A model generated the notes under the pieces. That model had not been told where the DNA came from, made no database searches, and was given only the letters and a program-made list of their open reading frames with translations. A DNA stretch of 64,000 nucleotides from Comamonas avium. GTDB lineage: Bacteria; Pseudomonadota; Gammaproteobacteria; Burkholderiales; Burkholderiaceae_C. The position numbers and the translations under genes are program-made. Of the stretch, positions 1-8,463 are shown in pieces. Every line of letters begins with the position of its first letter. The first letter of the stretch is position 1. The stretch spans positions 62,001 to 126,000 of the forward strand of contig NZ_JACSQK010000004.1 of the NCBI RefSeq assembly GCF_014836675.1, written 5' to 3'.

Positions 1-824
1 ACGGTCAGCACCAGGTCGGTAGCCATCACCCCCTCGCGCAAACGCCCTGTCAGCTCAAAGCCCACCACGTCGGGCGTAAGAAAGTAAACAGGCTGCCCCA
101 GCATGGCCGCTTCCGCTTCGATACCGCCCACCCCCCAGCCCACCACGCCAATGCCATTGATCATGGTGGTGTGGCTGTCAGTGCCGACCAGCGTATCTGG
201 ATAGTAGAGCGCCCTGCCTTTGCTGTCTTTGCCCGCTTTGGCTTTGTGTACGCCACGCGCAAGATATTCCAGGTTGACCTGGTGAACGATGCCAAAACCT
301 GGTGGCACCACGCCAAAAGTGTCAAAGGCCTGCATGCCCCACTTCATGAACTGGTAGCGCTCCTGGTTGCGCTGAAATTCCAGCTTCATATTCAGATCCA
401 GTGCCTGCTTGGTGCCAAAGTAATCCACCATGATGGAGTGATCGACCACCAGATCGACTGGCACCAGTGGCTCAATGGCCTTGGGTTGTTTGCCCAGCGC
501 TGCAGCCACGCTGCGCATCGCGGCCAAGTCCGCCAGCAAAGGCACTCCCGTGAAATCTTGCAACACCACGCGCGAGACAACAAACGGCACCTCTTCGGTA
601 CGCGGTGCATCAGGACGCCAATGAGCCAGCTGCTCCACGTGCAAAGGCAGTACCTTCTTGCCATCACAATTGCGCAGCACCGACTCCAGCACAATGCGAA
701 GCGACACCGGCAGGCGTCCCACATTCGCATACCGCTGGGCCAAGGCTGGCAGCGAGAAGAACCGTCCCTCTGTTCCTGACGCAGTCTGGAACGTCTTTTC
801 GGTAAAAGCAAAAGCATGTTTCAT
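1..824 (-). CDS. acnA: Aconitate hydratase A, N-terminal part (runs off left edge)
   Basis: Isomerises citrate and isocitrate in the cytosolic TCA cycle using a 4Fe-4S cluster. Reading the minus strand from the ATG at 824 gives 274 codons without a stop, beginning [17 protein letters not shown]. The segment shows family-typical stretches: [25 protein letters not shown], and near residue 214 the active-site block [13 protein letters not shown]. The rest, including the cluster cysteines, lies outside the window. It matches the AcnA/IRP1 type, not AcnB, which is encoded next door on the same strand. A 2-methylisocitrate dehydratase (AcnD) is possible in principle, but no prp genes are visible here. 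Confidence 0.93.
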   Translation of the reverse strand, partial: MKHAFAFTEKTFQTASGTEGRFFSLPALAQRYANVGRLPVSLRIVLESVLRNCDGKKVLPLHVEQLAHWRPDAPRTEEVPFVVSRVVLQDFTGVPLLADLAAMRSVAAALGKQPKAIEPLVPVDLVVDHSIMVDYFGTKQALDLNMKLEFQRNQERYQFMKWGMQAFDTFGVVPPGFGIVHQVNLEYLARGVHKAKAGKDSKGRALYYPDTLVGTDSHTTMINGIGVVGWGVGGIEAEAAMLGQPVYFLTPDVVGFELTGRLREGVMATDLVLT

Positions 825-924
825 CTGGGGATCTCCGACTTAAGAAGAAGCTTGTCGCACCCATTTTGCACCGTCACTTTGCAGACGCCTATCGGACAAG
901 ACGATCACTTCCTGCACGCCCATA

Positions 925-948
925 AAAAAACCCGCCGAAGCGGGTTTT
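925..948 (-). terminator. Intrinsic terminator after acnB
   Basis: CCCGC (931-935) pairs with GCGGG (940-944) around a CGAA loop. On the minus strand it is followed by a run of T, about 20 bases past the acnB stop. Confidence 0.85.
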
Positions 949-969
949 AAGAGAGGTCGACCTCGATGC

Positions 970-3561
970 TCAGGCGGTCACGCTTTTGGCAACGTCCGCA
1001 TACTCATCGATCTGGTCAAAGTTCATGTAACGGTACACCGACGCCTTGTCCGCATCGATCACGCCCATCTCCTTGAGGTACTCATCCTTGGAAGGCAAGT
1101 AGCCCAGACGCGATGCAATCGCAGCCAGCTCAGCCGAGCCCAGGAACACATTGGTGTTCTTGCCCAAACGATTGGGGAAGTTGCGGGTAGAGGTGGAGAT
1201 GACGGTTGCACCTTCGCGCACCTGGGCCTGGTTACCCATGCACAGCGAGCAGCCAGGCATTTCAGTGCGCGCACCAGCCGTGCCAAATGCAGCGTAGTGA
1301 CCTTCCTTGATCAGCTCGTTTTGGTCCATCTTGGTCGGAGGGGCCACCCACAGCTTGACTGGAATGTCACGCTGACCGCCAAGCAATTTGGCCGCAGCAC
1401 GGAAGTGACCAATATTGGTCATGCAAGAGCCGATGAAAGCTTCGTCGATCTTGGTGCCAGCCACTTCAGACAGGAACTTGGCGTCATCCGGATCGTTAGG
1501 GCAGCAAACAATAGGCTCCTTGATGTCAGCCAGATCAATCTCGATCACGGCAGCGTACTCGGCATCCTTGTCCGCTTCCAGCAGATCAGGCTGGGCCAGC
1601 CACGCCTGCACCTTCTCGATACGGCGCTGCAAGGTCTTGGCATCCTGGTAACCGTCAGCGATCATGTTCTTCATCAGAACGATGTTCGAAGTCAGGTATT
1701 CCTTGATGGGCTCTGGGTTCAACTTGATGGTGCAACCGGCAGCGGAACGTTCAGCCGACGCATCCGACAGCTCAAACGCTTGTTCCACTTTCAGGTCTGG
1801 CAAGCCTTCGATTTCGAGGATACGGCCCGAGAACGCATTGATCTTGCCGGCCTTGGCCACAGTCAGCAGGCCCTGCTTGATCCCGTAGAGCGGGATTGCA
1901 TGGACCAAGTCACGCAAAGTCACGCCAGGCTGCAATTCACCCTTGAAGCGCACCAGAATCGATTCAGGCATGTCCAGTGGCATCACACCAGTCGCAGCAC
2001 CGAACGCCACCAGGCCTGAGCCAGCGGGGAACGAGATACCGATAGGGAAACGGGTGTGCGAGTCGCCGCCGGTACCGACGGTATCAGGCAACAGCAGGCG
2101 GTTGAGCCAGCTGTGGATCACGCCATCACCAGGACGCAGGGCCACGCCACCACGGTTGGAAATAAACGCGGGCAGCTCGCGGTGGGTCTTCACGTCCACA
2201 GGCTTGGGGTAAGCCGCTGTGTGGCAAAACGATTGCATGACCAAGTCGGCCGAGAAGCCCAGGCAGGCCAAGTCTTTCAGCTCGTCGCGGGTCATCGGGC
2301 CTGTGGTGTCCTGCGAACCCACAGTCGTCATACGTGGCTCGCAGTAGGTACCGGGGCGCACGCCCTGGCCTTCTGGCAGACCCACGGCACGGCCCACCAT
2401 TTTTTGAGCCAGCGTAAAGCCAGCCTTGGTTGCAGCGGGTGCTGTCGGCAAGCGGAATGCGGTCGATGCAGGCAAACCCAGAAATTCACGGGCTTTGGCT
2501 GTCAGCGAGCGGCCAATGATCAGGTTGATACGGCCGCCGGCGCGCACTTCGTCAAACAGCACGTCGCTCTTGAGCTGAAACTGGGCAACGGTTTCGCCAT
2601 TCTTGGTGATCTTGCCTTCGTAGGGCAGCACGTCGATGACGTCGCCCATTTCCAGCTTTGAAACATCGACTTCGATAGGCAGCGAGCCCGAATCTTCCTG
2701 CGTATTAAAGAAGATAGGAGCAATCTTGCCACCCAGAGTCACGCCACCGAAGCGCTTGTTGGGCACAAAAGGAATGTCCTGGCCCGTAGCCCAGACGATA
2801 GAGTTGGTCGCGGACTTGCGCGAAGAGCCAGTGCCCACCACGTCGCCCACATAAGCGACCAGGTGACCCTTTTTCTTCAGGTCATCAATGAACTGCATGG
2901 GGCCGCGCTTGCCGTCTTCTTCAGGCTTGAACGCCGCGTCAGGGCGCGTGTTCTTGAGCATGGCCAGGTAGTGCAACGGAATGTCTGGACGGCTCCAGGC
3001 ATCTGGTGCAGGCGACAGATCGTCGGTATTGGTTTCACCGGGCACCTTGAACACGGTAACGGTGATCTTCTTGTCGACTTCAGGGCGCGAGGTGAACCAC
3101 TCGGCATTCGCCCAGCTTTGCATCACTTCCTTGGCCTTGGCATTGCCAGCCTTGGCCTTGTCTGCCACGTCGTTAAAGAAGTCAAACATCAGCAATGTCT
3201 TCTTCAGCGCTTCAGCAGCCACGCCGCAAACTTCCGCGTCGTCCAGCAGCTCAATCAGAGGGTGGACGTTGTAGCCGCCCACCATGGTGCCCAGCAATTC
3301 GGTAGCCTTGGACTTGGAGATGAGACCTACTTGGATGTCACCGTGTGCCACGGCCGCCAGAAAAGAAGCCTTGACCTTGGCCGCATCGTCCACACCTGGA
3401 GGCACGCGATGGGTCAGCAAATCCAGCAGGAATGCATCTTCACCAGCTGGCGGGTTCTTGATCAGCTCGATCAATTCGGCAGTTTGCTTGGCATCCAGTG
3501 GCAGTGGGGGGATGCCCAATGCGGCACGTTCGGCCACATGGTCACGGTAAGCTTTCAACAT
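970..3561 (-). CDS. acnB: Bifunctional aconitate hydratase 2 / 2-methylisocitrate dehydratase
   Basis: The main housekeeping aconitase of proteobacteria. It converts citrate to isocitrate and can also dehydrate 2-methylisocitrate. The 863-residue product has the usual AcnB length and domain order: N-terminal HEAT-like domain ([20 protein letters not shown]), swivel domain, then the aconitase core. Cluster ligands are visible in GSCMTNIGH (about residue 711) and PGCSLCMGN (about 770-773). The core carries [19 protein letters not shown]. It lies between acnA and a secreted hypothetical on the same strand and has its own terminator downstream. Having both aconitases side by side suggests one is constitutive and the other stress or carbon regulated, which is inference. 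Confidence 0.97.
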   Translation of the reverse strand: MLKAYRDHVAERAALGIPPLPLDAKQTAELIELIKNPPAGEDAFLLDLLTHRVPPGVDDAAKVKASFLAAVAHGDIQVGLISKSKATELLGTMVGGYNVHPLIELLDDAEVCGVAAEALKKTLLMFDFFNDVADKAKAGNAKAKEVMQSWANAEWFTSRPEVDKKITVTVFKVPGETNTDDLSPAPDAWSRPDIPLHYLAMLKNTRPDAAFKPEEDGKRGPMQFIDDLKKKGHLVAYVGDVVGTGSSRKSATNSIVWATGQDIPFVPNKRFGGVTLGGKIAPIFFNTQEDSGSLPIEVDVSKLEMGDVIDVLPYEGKITKNGETVAQFQLKSDVLFDEVRAGGRINLIIGRSLTAKAREFLGLPASTAFRLPTAPAATKAGFTLAQKMVGRAVGLPEGQGVRPGTYCEPRMTTVGSQDTTGPMTRDELKDLACLGFSADLVMQSFCHTAAYPKPVDVKTHRELPAFISNRGGVALRPGDGVIHSWLNRLLLPDTVGTGGDSHTRFPIGISFPAGSGLVAFGAATGVMPLDMPESILVRFKGELQPGVTLRDLVHAIPLYGIKQGLLTVAKAGKINAFSGRILEIEGLPDLKVEQAFELSDASAERSAAGCTIKLNPEPIKEYLTSNIVLMKNMIADGYQDAKTLQRRIEKVQAWLAQPDLLEADKDAEYAAVIEIDLADIKEPIVCCPNDPDDAKFLSEVAGTKIDEAFIGSCMTNIGHFRAAAKLLGGQRDIPVKLWVAPPTKMDQNELIKEGHYAAFGTAGARTEMPGCSLCMGNQAQVREGATVISTSTRNFPNRLGKNTNVFLGSAELAAIASRLGYLPSKDEYLKEMGVIDADKASVYRYMNFDQIDEYADVAKSVTA

Positions 3562-3626
3562 GGTTCTCTCTCCATTAGTTTTCTAAGAGTGGGGCAGCGT
3601 TTCTTCAGCGCTTTTGCTCCGGACAA

Positions 3627-4199
3627 TTACTTTCCGGGGGCATCCAGCAAACCTTGAGGGGGGTTTTTCTTAATAGCTTCTGCCACCTGAAGCTGTTCAG
3701 GACTCATGCATTCATCAGCCAGGCGCTTGCCCTGCTTTTGATTCATGAGCATCGATTTGTTGGCAATCTGCAACCAGACTGCACCGGCTTTCGCATCTTC
3801 CAAACGCACCACGCCAGTGCTTGTTCCGACAGGGGACATGTGAAAGTTAAAACCTGAGCCACTCACCAGGAAGTGGCCCGGGTTCTTGTCGTCCTTGGAC
3901 ACGCTCACATGCTGGCCCAGCTCACAAGCGATACGGCCCGTGTGCACGCGGTCAGCCAGGACCATTTCATCCGCATTCAGCACCCGGGGGGCCAGTACTA
4001 CGGCGGTAGCCGCAGCAGCGGTGCCTGCGCCAGCCACTGCTGCAGCCTTGCGCGGCGTTGCTGTCTTCTTGACAGTAGTGACTTTTTTCGTAGTCGTCGT
4101 AGCTTTAGTTGCTGCGGGTTTGGTGGTGGATGCCTGAGCAGTCGTCACCAAGGCCAGTGCAGGAGCAATTAGCAAAAAGGAGGCAATCAGTTGTTTCAT
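3627..4199 (-). CDS. Secreted hypothetical protein with Lys/Thr/Ala-rich linker
   Basis: 190 residues from the ATG at 4199, chosen because it opens a clean signal peptide (MKQLIASFLLIAPALALVTTAQA). The longer frame from 4253 would bury this signal. After the signal comes a low-complexity stretch rich in Thr, Lys and Ala (mature residues about 1-60), then a folded-looking C-terminal domain of about 100 residues. That domain has two cysteines, one in IACELGQHV and one in LADEC. Their spacing and the WLQIANKSMLMNQ stretch faintly recall the MliC lysozyme-inhibitor fold, but I cannot confirm this. It sits between acnB and a CoA ester lyase, so it may ride on their transcript. Function unknown. 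Confidence 0.7.
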   Translation of the reverse strand: MKQLIASFLLIAPALALVTTAQASTTKPAATKATTTTKKVTTVKKTATPRKAAAVAGAGTAAAATAVVLAPRVLNADEMVLADRVHTGRIACELGQHVSVSKDDKNPGHFLVSGSGFNFHMSPVGTSTGVVRLEDAKAGAVWLQIANKSMLMNQKQGKRLADECMSPEQLQVAEAIKKNPPQGLLDAPGK

Positions 4200-4249
4200 G
4201 CGGACTCCAGCGGTCTCAAAAAGTTGATCGTTAAACAAAAACAGCATCT

Positions 4250-5248
4250 TCATGCTGCATTCCCATCAAACCATTGTCGTGCGTGTTGCGGCAAAGCCAT
4301 CGCCGTCAGGAATGCGCGCTCTAGCAACTGCCAGTAATAACGGTAACTGGCACGGTCATGCAGCACGCCGTTATAACTAATTGGGGCCCAGTCCTGCGCA
4401 GCTGCAGCCACCAAAATATCTGCAGCTTCTTGCACCTCGCTCGTGGCTGGCGCAAAAGCATTCAAGATAGGACGAATCTGCGCCGGATGAATGCTCCACA
4501 TGCGGGTGTAGCCCAGCTCTGTACAGGCTTTGCTTGCAGCCACTTGCAGCGCTGGGGCATCACGAAACTCTGTGACCACACAGTGAGAAGGCACTTTGCC
4601 GTACGCATGGCAGGCTGCAGCGATCTCCAGCTTGGCGCGCACTACCATTGGATGAACGAATTGCCCCTGCACACCCATGGCGGCTCCGGGAATGGCTCCC
4701 GCATGCGCGGAGACAAAGTCCATCAGACCGAACGACAGACTTTGTACACGTGCATGGGCCGCGATCTCAAAAGCTTGATGCACCGCAGCAGGCGACTCAA
4801 TCAAGGCATGCAAGGGAATGTGCCCCCCTGATGCGCGTTCCAGTGCACGCTCTGCCCGCAGGATGTCGTCCACGCTATCAACCTTGGGCAGCATGATATG
4901 GCTGAGCTTGTGGCCGGCCTCTTGGACGATGGTTGCAATGTCTTCTTCAAAAGCAGGATGGTCCACCGCATGCACGCGTGCTGCCACACGGCAGCCGGCC
5001 TGAGAATTTTTGGCCAGACTGGCCACCAGCCTTGCATGGGCTTTTTCATTGCCAACCGCTGCACCATCTTCACAGTCCAGAGTCACGTCAAATACGCAGG
5101 CCCCGAATTCCTGCAGCATCTGAGCCTGCAGCTCGAGGCTTTTGCGCATGCGCACTTCTACACCGCTGTAATGATCACAGACGGGCAGCATATTGGCCGC
5201 TGCTTGAGCGCCCAACAAAATTTCGCGGGGATGGGTAGCAGTACGCAT
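4250..5248 (-). CDS. HpcH/HpaI-family CoA ester lyase (citrate lyase beta / malyl-CoA lyase like)
   Basis: 332 residues starting MRTATHPREILLG at 5248; the upstream extension to 5320 looks non-coding. The family uses a TIM barrel and a divalent metal to cleave or form CoA thioesters such as citryl-CoA, malyl-CoA or citramalyl-CoA. Visible features are DVTLDCEDGAAVGNEKAHA with the metal-site acidic residues, HALIESPAAVHQAFEIA, LSFGLMDFVSAHAGAIPGAA and IHPAQIRPILNAF. No citrate lyase alpha or gamma subunit genes are nearby, so a citrate lyase complex is unlikely and a stand-alone lyase is favoured. It lies downstream of mdh on the same strand, inside a TCA block. The exact substrate cannot be read from sequence. 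Confidence 0.85.
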   Translation of the reverse strand: MRTATHPREILLGAQAAANMLPVCDHYSGVEVRMRKSLELQAQMLQEFGACVFDVTLDCEDGAAVGNEKAHARLVASLAKNSQAGCRVAARVHAVDHPAFEEDIATIVQEAGHKLSHIMLPKVDSVDDILRAERALERASGGHIPLHALIESPAAVHQAFEIAAHARVQSLSFGLMDFVSAHAGAIPGAAMGVQGQFVHPMVVRAKLEIAAACHAYGKVPSHCVVTEFRDAPALQVAASKACTELGYTRMWSIHPAQIRPILNAFAPATSEVQEAADILVAAAAQDWAPISYNGVLHDRASYRYYWQLLERAFLTAMALPQHARQWFDGNAA

Positions 5249-5386
5249 GAATAGCAATCGTGAACTGAGCGCACTCAGAGTGCGCAGCCAGTCGACGCAA
5301 TGGACCAGACAACGCCTCAAAGAAACATCTTTTGCTCAACCAGCATCTCTTTGCCATGCATGTTGTGCAGAAGATTTCTCTAGAGA

Positions 5387-5420
5387 TGCACTCTGCAGCG
5401 CTCAGGCACTGCAGAGTGCA
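5387..5420. other. Strong hairpin between mdh and the CoA ester lyase gene
   Basis: A perfect 12-bp inverted repeat, TGCACTCTGCAG (5387-5398) and CTGCAGAGTGCA (5409-5420), with a 10-base loop. It begins 31 bases past the mdh stop on the minus strand. There is no T run following it in that direction, so it is not a standard intrinsic terminator. It could stabilise the mdh transcript end or bind a factor. Confidence 0.6.
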
Positions 5421-5451
5421 AAAATCCGCAAGGGATTTCAGTGCAAATGCT

Positions 5452-6438
5452 TTACAGCAGGTGCTTCACACCATCTTGCTCGCCTTGCAGCTCAGCCAGG
5501 GTTTTGTTGATGCACTCTTGCGAGAAAGCATCAATTTCCAGACCTTCAACAATTTTGTACTCGCCATTGGCAGTAGTCACCGGGAAACCGAAAACCATGC
5601 CAGCAGGAATACCGTATTCGCCATTGGATGGCACACCCATCGTGACCCACTCGCCATTAGAGCCCAAGGCCCAGTCACGCATGTGATCGATTGCAGCGTT
5701 GGCAGCCGAGGCGGCCGAGGACAGACCACGTGCATTGATGATGGCTGCACCACGCTTGCCGACGGTAGGCAGGAACACGTTGGCGTTCCAGTCCTGGTCG
5801 TTGATGGTTTCCTTGACGGACTTGCCATTGACTGTTGCAAAGCGGTAATCGGCGTACATGGTGGGCGAGTGATTGCCCCACACGGTCAGGCTCTTGATAT
5901 CACCAACCTTGAAGCCAGCCTTGGCAGCCAGTTGCGATGCAGCGCGGTTATGGTCCAGTCGCAGCATGGCAGTGAAGTTCTTCGCTGGCAGATCAGGTGC
6001 CGACTTCATGGCGATGTAGGCGTTGGTGTTGGCGGGGTTGCCGACAACCAGCACCTTCACGTTGCGCGAGGCCACGGCGTTCAGCGCCTTGCCCTGGGCC
6101 GTAAAGATCTGTGCGTTGGCAGCCAGCAAGTCTGCACGCTCCATGCCGGGGCCGCGAGGACGCGCGCCAACCAGCAATGCGTAGTCAGTATCCTTAAAGG
6201 CTTGCAGTGGATCGCTGTGTGCTTCAATACCTGCCAGCAAAGGGAAGGCGCAGTCTTCCAGCTCCATAATCACGCCCTTCAGAGCGTTCTGTGCCTTTTC
6301 GTCAGGAATTTCGAGCAGTTGCAGAATAACGGGCTGGTCTTTCCCAAGCATTTCGCCGGATGCGATGCGAAACAACAGGGCGTAACCGATTTGACCTGCG
6401 GCGCCAGTGACGGCAACTCGGACGGGCTTCTTGCTCAT
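5452..6438 (-). CDS. mdh: Malate dehydrogenase (NAD-dependent)
   Basis: Oxidises malate to oxaloacetate in the TCA cycle. The 328-residue product starts [19 protein letters not shown]; the longer frame to 6534 overlaps the promoter and is rejected. The GAAGQIGY Rossmann loop, the substrate arginine segment [14 protein letters not shown], the [10 protein letters not shown] stretch and the catalytic-His segment [12 protein letters not shown] are all present. Length and motifs fit the type 1, cytosolic-like Mdh common in Burkholderiales. It diverges from gntR across 226 bases that hold promoters for both. Its own promoter appears to be TTGACT (6558-6563) with TACACT (6534-6539) on the minus strand. 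Confidence 0.97.
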   Translation of the reverse strand: MSKKPVRVAVTGAAGQIGYALLFRIASGEMLGKDQPVILQLLEIPDEKAQNALKGVIMELEDCAFPLLAGIEAHSDPLQAFKDTDYALLVGARPRGPGMERADLLAANAQIFTAQGKALNAVASRNVKVLVVGNPANTNAYIAMKSAPDLPAKNFTAMLRLDHNRAASQLAAKAGFKVGDIKSLTVWGNHSPTMYADYRFATVNGKSVKETINDQDWNANVFLPTVGKRGAAIINARGLSSAASAANAAIDHMRDWALGSNGEWVTMGVPSNGEYGIPAGMVFGFPVTTANGEYKIVEGLEIDAFSQECINKTLAELQGEQDGVKHLL

Positions 6439-6533
6439 GGTGAAAACTCCAGATTTTCGGAAAAAAACAGTTGTCGGTGCACTGTCGCTCCAGCATCTGT
6501 AACCAGTAGCCCGTGCTCCGTAAACAGTCCACA

Positions 6534-6563
6534 AGTGTACTCTTGATTTTGTCTGCCAGTCAA
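6534..6563 (-). promoter_or_regulatory. Predicted sigma70 promoter of mdh
   Basis: On the minus strand a -35 TTGACT (6558-6563) and a -10 TACACT (6534-6539) are separated by 18 bases, about 95 bases upstream of the mdh ATG. The gntR-region palindrome lies 11 bases upstream of this -35. Confidence 0.5.
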
Positions 6564-6564
6564 T

Positions 6565-6592
6565 TTGTCTTATGTCTTATATAAGATATGAT
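6565..6592 (+). promoter_or_regulatory. Predicted sigma70 promoter of gntR
   Basis: A -35 TTGTCT (6565-6570) and a -10 TATGAT (6587-6592) are spaced by 16 bases, upstream of the gntR ATG at 6665. The spacer is mostly filled by the palindrome at 6575-6586, the usual place for an autorepressor to bind. Confidence 0.55.
6575..6586. promoter_or_regulatory. Palindromic operator candidate, TCTTATATAAGA
   Basis: A perfect 12-bp palindrome in the mdh/gntR intergenic region, between the predicted -35 and -10 of gntR. GntR-type regulators bind short AT-centred dyads of this kind, so the adjacent GntR protein is the natural candidate ligand. I did not see the same motif in front of acnA, acnB, sdhC or gltA. 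Confidence 0.6.
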
Positions 6593-6664
6593 CACCCCCG
6601 AGTTCAAACAGCACGCACGGGCTCAAAATTTGCATCCGGTGGCCTTGAACTTTCGAACATCCTT

Positions 6665-7459
6665 ATGTCCTCATCGCAACCTTCTTCTCCTGACAGCGCT
6701 TTTGGTTCTTCCACCAATGCAACCGTAGCGCTCACGCCAGCTTTCAGTCCGCTGTACCAGCAAATCAAAGGATTGATTCTTCAAAGCCTGCAAGCTGGCG
6801 AATGGCGTCCGGGAGAGTTGATTCCCAGCGAAATGGAGCTGGCTGCACGATTCAAAGTCAGCCAAGGCACTGTGCGCAAAGCCATTGACGAATTAGCCGC
6901 TGAAAATTTAGTCATGCGCCGTCAAGGCAAAGGCACTTTTGTAGCCACCCATTCCGCACAGCAAGTCCAGTATCGTTTTCTGAAACTGCACCCCGATGTC
7001 GGAGACCTTGAAGGCGAAGGCCGCGCTCACCGCACGATTTTGGAATGCAAACGCCTGCGTGCACCTGCAGAAATTGCACGCCTTTTGGCGTTGCGCAGTG
7101 GAGACACCGTGGTGCAGGTGCGCCGCGTTCTGGCGTTCAGCGGTATTCCGACTATTTTGGAAGACATTTGGCTGCCCGGTCATGCGTTCAAAGGACTGAC
7201 AGCCGAACAGATGGCCACTTACAAAGGCCCCACCTACGCCATGTTTGAAGCAGATTTTGGCGTGCGCATGGTGCGTGCCGATGAAAAGCTGCGCGCCGTA
7301 TTACCCGATGAAGCCCAGGCTGAGTTACTTAACGTGTCTACACTCACCCCTTTACTGAGTGTGGAGCGACTTGCCTATACGTACAACGATATTCCCATGG
7401 AGTTACGACGCGGAATCTACAGAACAGACACGCATCACTATAAGAACGCCCTGAACTAA
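6665..7459 (+). CDS. GntR-family transcriptional regulator (HutC/UTRA type)
   Basis: 264 residues from the ATG at 6665 (MSSSQPSSPDSAFG). Residues about 25-95 form the winged helix (SPLYQQIKGLILQSLQAGEW, then SEMELAARFKVSQGTVRKAI and the wing RRQGKGTFVA). The C-terminal two thirds are a UTRA effector-binding domain with the typical end RGIYRTDTHHYKN. UTRA regulators sense small metabolites. Its position, divergent from mdh and directly upstream of sdhCDAB-gltA, suggests it controls TCA genes in response to an organic acid. The dyad inside its own promoter suggests autorepression. The inducer is unknown. Confidence 0.9.
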   Translation: MSSSQPSSPDSAFGSSTNATVALTPAFSPLYQQIKGLILQSLQAGEWRPGELIPSEMELAARFKVSQGTVRKAIDELAAENLVMRRQGKGTFVATHSAQQVQYRFLKLHPDVGDLEGEGRAHRTILECKRLRAPAEIARLLALRSGDTVVQVRRVLAFSGIPTILEDIWLPGHAFKGLTAEQMATYKGPTYAMFEADFGVRMVRADEKLRAVLPDEAQAELLNVSTLTPLLSVERLAYTYNDIPMELRRGIYRTDTHHYKNALN

Positions 7460-7592
7460 CTTCATAGTTCTCAAGGCGATAGAAGGAAACAATCGCGCAG
7501 GCACAGCCCGACGACTGTGCGAGTGCAATAGAATTTTGGATCTTTTGCACCGCGCGATTACCACGCAGTTACATCCACGAAAGTCCCCCGCC

Positions 7593-8030
7593 ATGACAGA
7601 GCTTGCAAAAAAGAAGCGGCCAGAGTTCCGCAATATCCACGCATTACAAGACTTACCGTCCTATCGCTTACCCCCGGCCGGTATTGTTTCGATCTTGCAC
7701 CGCATCAGCGGTGTGATCATGTTCTTGCTGCTGCCCTTCATCCTCTGGATGTTCGACGCCTCGCTGTCGTCGGAATTCTCGTTTGCCAAATTCAAGGCAG
7801 TTTTCAATGAAGGCTGTGGCTTTGTGCCCGGCTGGTTCATCAAGCTGATCGCCTTGGCCATCATCTGGGCTTACCTGCACCACCTGATCGCAGGCCTGCG
7901 TCACCTGTTCATGGATATGAACCACGCAGCAGTCACCAAAGAATTTGGTCACTCATCTGCACTGACCGTTCTCGCTCTGAGCATTGGCCTGACCGTTGTG
8001 TTGGGTGCCAAGTTGTTCGGCCTGTACTGA
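7593..8030 (+). CDS. sdhC: Succinate dehydrogenase, cytochrome b556 subunit
   Basis: Membrane anchor of complex II, with SdhD binding haem b and ubiquinone in the inner membrane. The 145-residue protein starts MTELAKKKRPEFRN; an upstream in-frame extension to 7536 lacks the family start. It shows the SdhC signature SILHRISGVIMFLLLPF with the quinone-site Ser/Arg region, three membrane spans, and the haem-ligand region AYLHHLIAGLRHLFMDM near residues 89-105. First gene of sdhC-sdhD-sdhA-sdhB-sdhE-gltA. The 133-base gap after gntR probably contains the operon promoter, but I could not fix one confidently. Confidence 0.96.
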   Translation: MTELAKKKRPEFRNIHALQDLPSYRLPPAGIVSILHRISGVIMFLLLPFILWMFDASLSSEFSFAKFKAVFNEGCGFVPGWFIKLIALAIIWAYLHHLIAGLRHLFMDMNHAAVTKEFGHSSALTVLALSIGLTVVLGAKLFGLY

Positions 8031-8057
8031 TCCGTCCAAGCACGATAAGGAAACATC

Positions 8058-8423
8058 ATGTCCGTGAATTACGGTTCTAAGCGCACTGTAGTTGGTGCCC
8101 ACTATGGCATTCGTGACTGGCTGGTCCAGCGCGTGACCGCTGCTTTGATGGTGCTGTTCACCATCGTTGTTCTGGCTCAACTGGTCTTCGCCCAAGGCGA
8201 ACTGGGCTACGAACTGTGGGCAGGCATTTTTGCCGCTCAGTGGATGAAATTCATCACCTTCGGCGTAATCATTGCCTTGATCTGGCACGTCTGGGTAGGT
8301 GTACGTGACGTCTGGATGGACTACGTCAAACATGCAGGCCTGCGCTTAGTGCTGCAGGTTTTCACCATTGTCTGGCTGGTCGGCTGTGCTGGCTGGGGTT
8401 TCCAGGTCCTGTGGCGTCTGTGA
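8058..8423 (+). CDS. sdhD: Succinate dehydrogenase, hydrophobic membrane anchor subunit
   Basis: Second membrane anchor of complex II, 121 residues with three predicted spans (about 30-50, 58-82, 93-118). It starts MSVNYGSKRTVVGAHYGIRDW with an AAGGA ribosome site just upstream. The segment GIRDWLVQRVTAALM matches the conserved SdhD N-terminal region, and LIWHVWVGVRDVWMDYVKHAGLR matches the haem/quinone helix that carries a conserved His. It follows sdhC by 27 bases and precedes sdhA by 40, so the three are clearly co-transcribed. Confidence 0.95.
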   Translation: MSVNYGSKRTVVGAHYGIRDWLVQRVTAALMVLFTIVVLAQLVFAQGELGYELWAGIFAAQWMKFITFGVIIALIWHVWVGVRDVWMDYVKHAGLRLVLQVFTIVWLVGCAGWGFQVLWRL

Positions 8424-8463
8424 CTGGCAATAGACCACACCCCTCCACGATTGAAGGTTAAGA

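Noticed and set aside
5332-6546. A 404-codon open frame on the plus strand over mdh
   Set aside because: Antisense to a conserved gene; its composition and lack of domains mark it as a shadow.
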